From 21-14-0-10-32-9 sp964501945 (GTDB taxonomy: Archaea > Nanobdellota > Nanobdellia > Woesearchaeales > 21-14-0-10-32-9): a stretch of 6,911 nucleotides of DNA. Position 1 is the stretch's first letter. Each line of letters starts with the position of its first letter. A model generated the notes under the pieces. The model was not told where the DNA came from and searched no databases. It was given only the letters and a program-made list of their open reading frames with translations. The stretch covers positions 1-6,911 of the forward strand of contig CAZCTY010000044.1 in NCBI GenBank assembly GCA_964501945.1, written 5' to 3'. This document shows, one piece after another, positions 6,082-6,911 of this stretch. A program made the position numbers and the translations under genes.

Positions 6082-6154
6082 AAGAAATATAGGTAAACGC
6101 TAACCCAGCCCTAAAGGACTGGGCTTGACCGCGTTTACTTAATCTATATTTCTT
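6082..6154. repeat. Hairpin module 1
   Basis: AAGAAATATAGGTAAACGC (6082-6100) is the inverse of GCGTTTAC (6131-6138) plus CTATATTTCTT (6144-6154), interrupted only by TTAAT. Nested inside is CCCAG (6104-6108) paired with CTGGG (6119-6123) around a TAAA loop. The outer arm includes the sequence that seems to be the target site. Confidence 0.85.
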
Positions 6155-6156
6155 GG

Positions 6157-6227
6157 ACACAAAAAACCGTTCGACGAAACCTTACATCCTCGCCCTAAAG
6201 GGACAAGGCTTTACGGTTTTTTCGTGT
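6157..6227. repeat. Hairpin module 2
   Basis: ACACAAAAAACCGT (6157-6170) pairs with ACGGTTTTTTCGTGT (6213-6227) over 14 bp with one bulged base. Inside, CGCCC-TAAA-GGGAC with flanking CCT/AGG (6188-6208) forms a weaker inner hairpin with the same TAAA loop as module 1. Confidence 0.8.
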
Positions 6228-6755
6228 AATAGGAAGAAATATTATCCTTATTTTGGCGAGGGTTTTAGAACTTTGGTTGCTACTATTTATTGGCCTATTC
6301 TTTTGTATTTAATTGCTGTTAGTATTAGAGATATTGGTGGAATTTATACTTTAACTAATGCATTTATGACTCTTATGACTTTGTACATTGGAAAAATAAC
6401 TTCTGATAGTAATAAGTACAAAATATTAAATTTTGGTGCGATTTTGCATTCTATTTCTTTGGTTGCTAGGGCTCTTTTGAAAACGTTGGCGTCTATTACT
6501 GTAGCTCAGGGTTTGGGTGCTGTTTCTTATGCTATGATACGTACTCCTTATGAGTCTATTCATTATGGTAGGTCTAAGCGAGAAGGTATGCTCAAACTGT
6601 TTATGCTAGGGAGTTTTATTTGCATAGTGGTAAGGTGTTTGGTTTTTTGATTTTGTTGCTTAATTTTTTTATTTTTGAAAGCTATACTAATGCGTTAGTA
6701 TCTACTGTTATTTTGGCTTCGATTGCAACTTTTATAATGACTAGAATAAAAGATT

Positions 6756-6765
6756 AAAAAAAAAA
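6756..6765 (-). terminator. U10 terminator of the lysine-rich-tail gene
   Basis: Ten A on the plus strand are ten U in the minus-strand transcript, 29-38 bases past the stop of the gene at 6794. The tract overlaps the stop codon of the convergent transporter remnant. In the plus direction, T runs at 6776-6781 and 6797-6802 could end its transcript. Confidence 0.5.
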
Positions 6766-6793
6766 GGTTTTAAAATTTTTTAGAAAAAGTTGT

Positions 6794-6911
6794 TTATTTT
6801 TTCTTTTTCTTTGTTGCTTTTTTCTTCGCTGTTTTCTTTGGTGTTTTCTTCTTTGTTGTTTTCTTTGGTTTTTCTGCGAGTTTTGCTGTTGTTGTTTTTA
6901 GTCCTTTTATT
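6794..6911 (-). CDS. Lysine-rich C-terminus of an unidentified protein (partial; N-terminus beyond window)
   Basis: The minus strand is open from the window edge to TAA at 6794-6796 and gives the last 38 residues: IKGLKTTTAKLAEKP, then a tail of Lys, Thr, Ala and Pro ending in five Lys. More than half of the residues are Lys, in KKT/KKA steps. Tails of this kind occur in DNA- or RNA-binding proteins such as histone-H1-like proteins and ribosomal proteins of many lineages, where they contact nucleic acid without a fixed fold. Nothing conserved enough to name the protein lies in the window. Codons switch between AAG and AAA and include GCG, ACA and CCA, which argues for a real reading frame over a plain A-rich stretch. 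The gene converges on the transporter remnant, with 36 bp between stops. Confidence 0.65.
   Translation of the reverse strand, partial: IKGLKTTTAKLAEKPKKTTKKKTPKKTAKKKATKKKKK

Larger units (their letters stand above)
6082..6233. mobile_element. About 150-bp double-hairpin insertion in the MFS gene (MITE-like)
   Basis: The block interrupts the transporter between membrane segments 6 and 7 and codes for nothing recognisable. AAGAAATAT stands at 6082-6090 and again at 6234-6242 just after the block, as a target duplication would. An inverted copy sits in the middle (6146-6154). Two hairpin modules fill it, both containing GCCCTAAAGG in the same orientation (6108, 6192) followed by GGCTTGAC or GGCTTTAC. 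It is clearly richer in G+C pairs than its surroundings. No transposase is present, so it would have to move in trans. On the minus strand, CCCTTTAGGGCGAGGATG recalls end hairpins of IS200/IS605-type elements; that likeness is from memory and unverified. Removing exactly one 152-bp unit does not restore the frame (an insert length of 3n+1 is required), so the ends are approximate. Confidence 0.55.
5441..6757 (+). pseudogene. MFS transporter, disrupted by hairpin insertion and a frameshift
   Basis: The N-terminal half (5441-6103) encodes six membrane segments at roughly residues 16-43, 47-75, 82-100, 103-127, 149-171 and 174-194, with a basic loop KKGAKK between segments 2 and 3 and FSKVHTENKAAKQ between 4 and 5, as in Major Facilitator Superfamily proteins. 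The frame then runs into a stop inside inserted DNA (TAA at 6101). The C-terminal half resumes at about 6231 in another frame (KKYYPYFGEGFRTLVATIYW onward) with segments 7-10. A second break near 6578-6590 moves the frame back to that of the N-terminal half: after GRSKRE it continues YAQTVYAREFYLHSGKVFG, two more membrane segments, and a TAA at 6755-6757. All twelve segments are thus still present. An independent half transporter starting at TTG 6153 was considered, but its first residues are translated hairpin sequence. The substrate is unknown. Confidence 0.8.

Noticed and set aside
6153..6230. TTG start giving the C-terminal transporter half its own N-terminus
   Set aside because: The first 25 or so residues translate the hairpin insertion; no promoter or ribosome site precedes them, and the frame breaks again near 6580.
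6082..6233. Spliced archaeal intron (bulge-helix-bulge) or ribosomal bypass instead of an insertion
   Set aside because: No clear 3-nt bulge, 4-bp helix, 3-nt bulge joins the two coding halves, and the second frameshift would still leave the gene broken. Not fully excluded.

Overview
The window looks archaeal, most likely from a small-genome DPANN lineage of the Woesearchaeota/Pacearchaeota kind. The lineage is an inference from several signs: an archaeal Holliday junction resolvase (Hjc), a KKA-QGG class III (prepilin-type) signal, and TATA boxes centred 25-28 bp before start codons, which implies leaderless mRNAs. Strong AT richness and short gene spacing fit the same picture. No tRNA, rRNA or CRISPR array is visible.

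Layout. From 1 to 3011 three genes run on the minus strand. In transcription order they are a UDPGP-family uridylyltransferase (1650-3011), a membrane-anchored extracytoplasmic protein with three tandem beta repeats (395-1600), and an unidentified protein with an Asn/Gln/Pro-rich repeat tail that leaves the window at base 1. Divergent from the transferase is hjc (3094-3486, plus strand). It converges on an HEPN/nucleotidyltransferase pair read from the minus strand (4580 down to 3496), which resembles a toxin-antitoxin operon. The nucleotidyltransferase carries its own N-terminal DNA-binding region, and its promoter is flanked by two related palindromes spaced 22 bp apart. Further right are a RecB/Cas4-like PD-(D/E)XK nuclease (4734-5351, minus) and, divergent from it, a broken MFS transporter (5441-6757, plus). 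The transporter is interrupted by a roughly 150-bp double-hairpin insertion and carries a second, separate frameshift. The window ends in the lysine-rich C-terminus of another minus-strand gene.

Working together. The nucleotidyltransferase and HEPN genes overlap by ATGA and should be co-translated. The transferase and the surface protein may both serve the cell envelope, but only proximity and strand support that. The nuclease and hjc are DNA-processing enzymes in separate units.

The most noteworthy points are the double-hairpin element, the twin palindromes at the HEPN/nucleotidyltransferase promoter, the triplicated surface protein, and a strong G+T bias of the plus strand that holds whichever strand encodes the gene.
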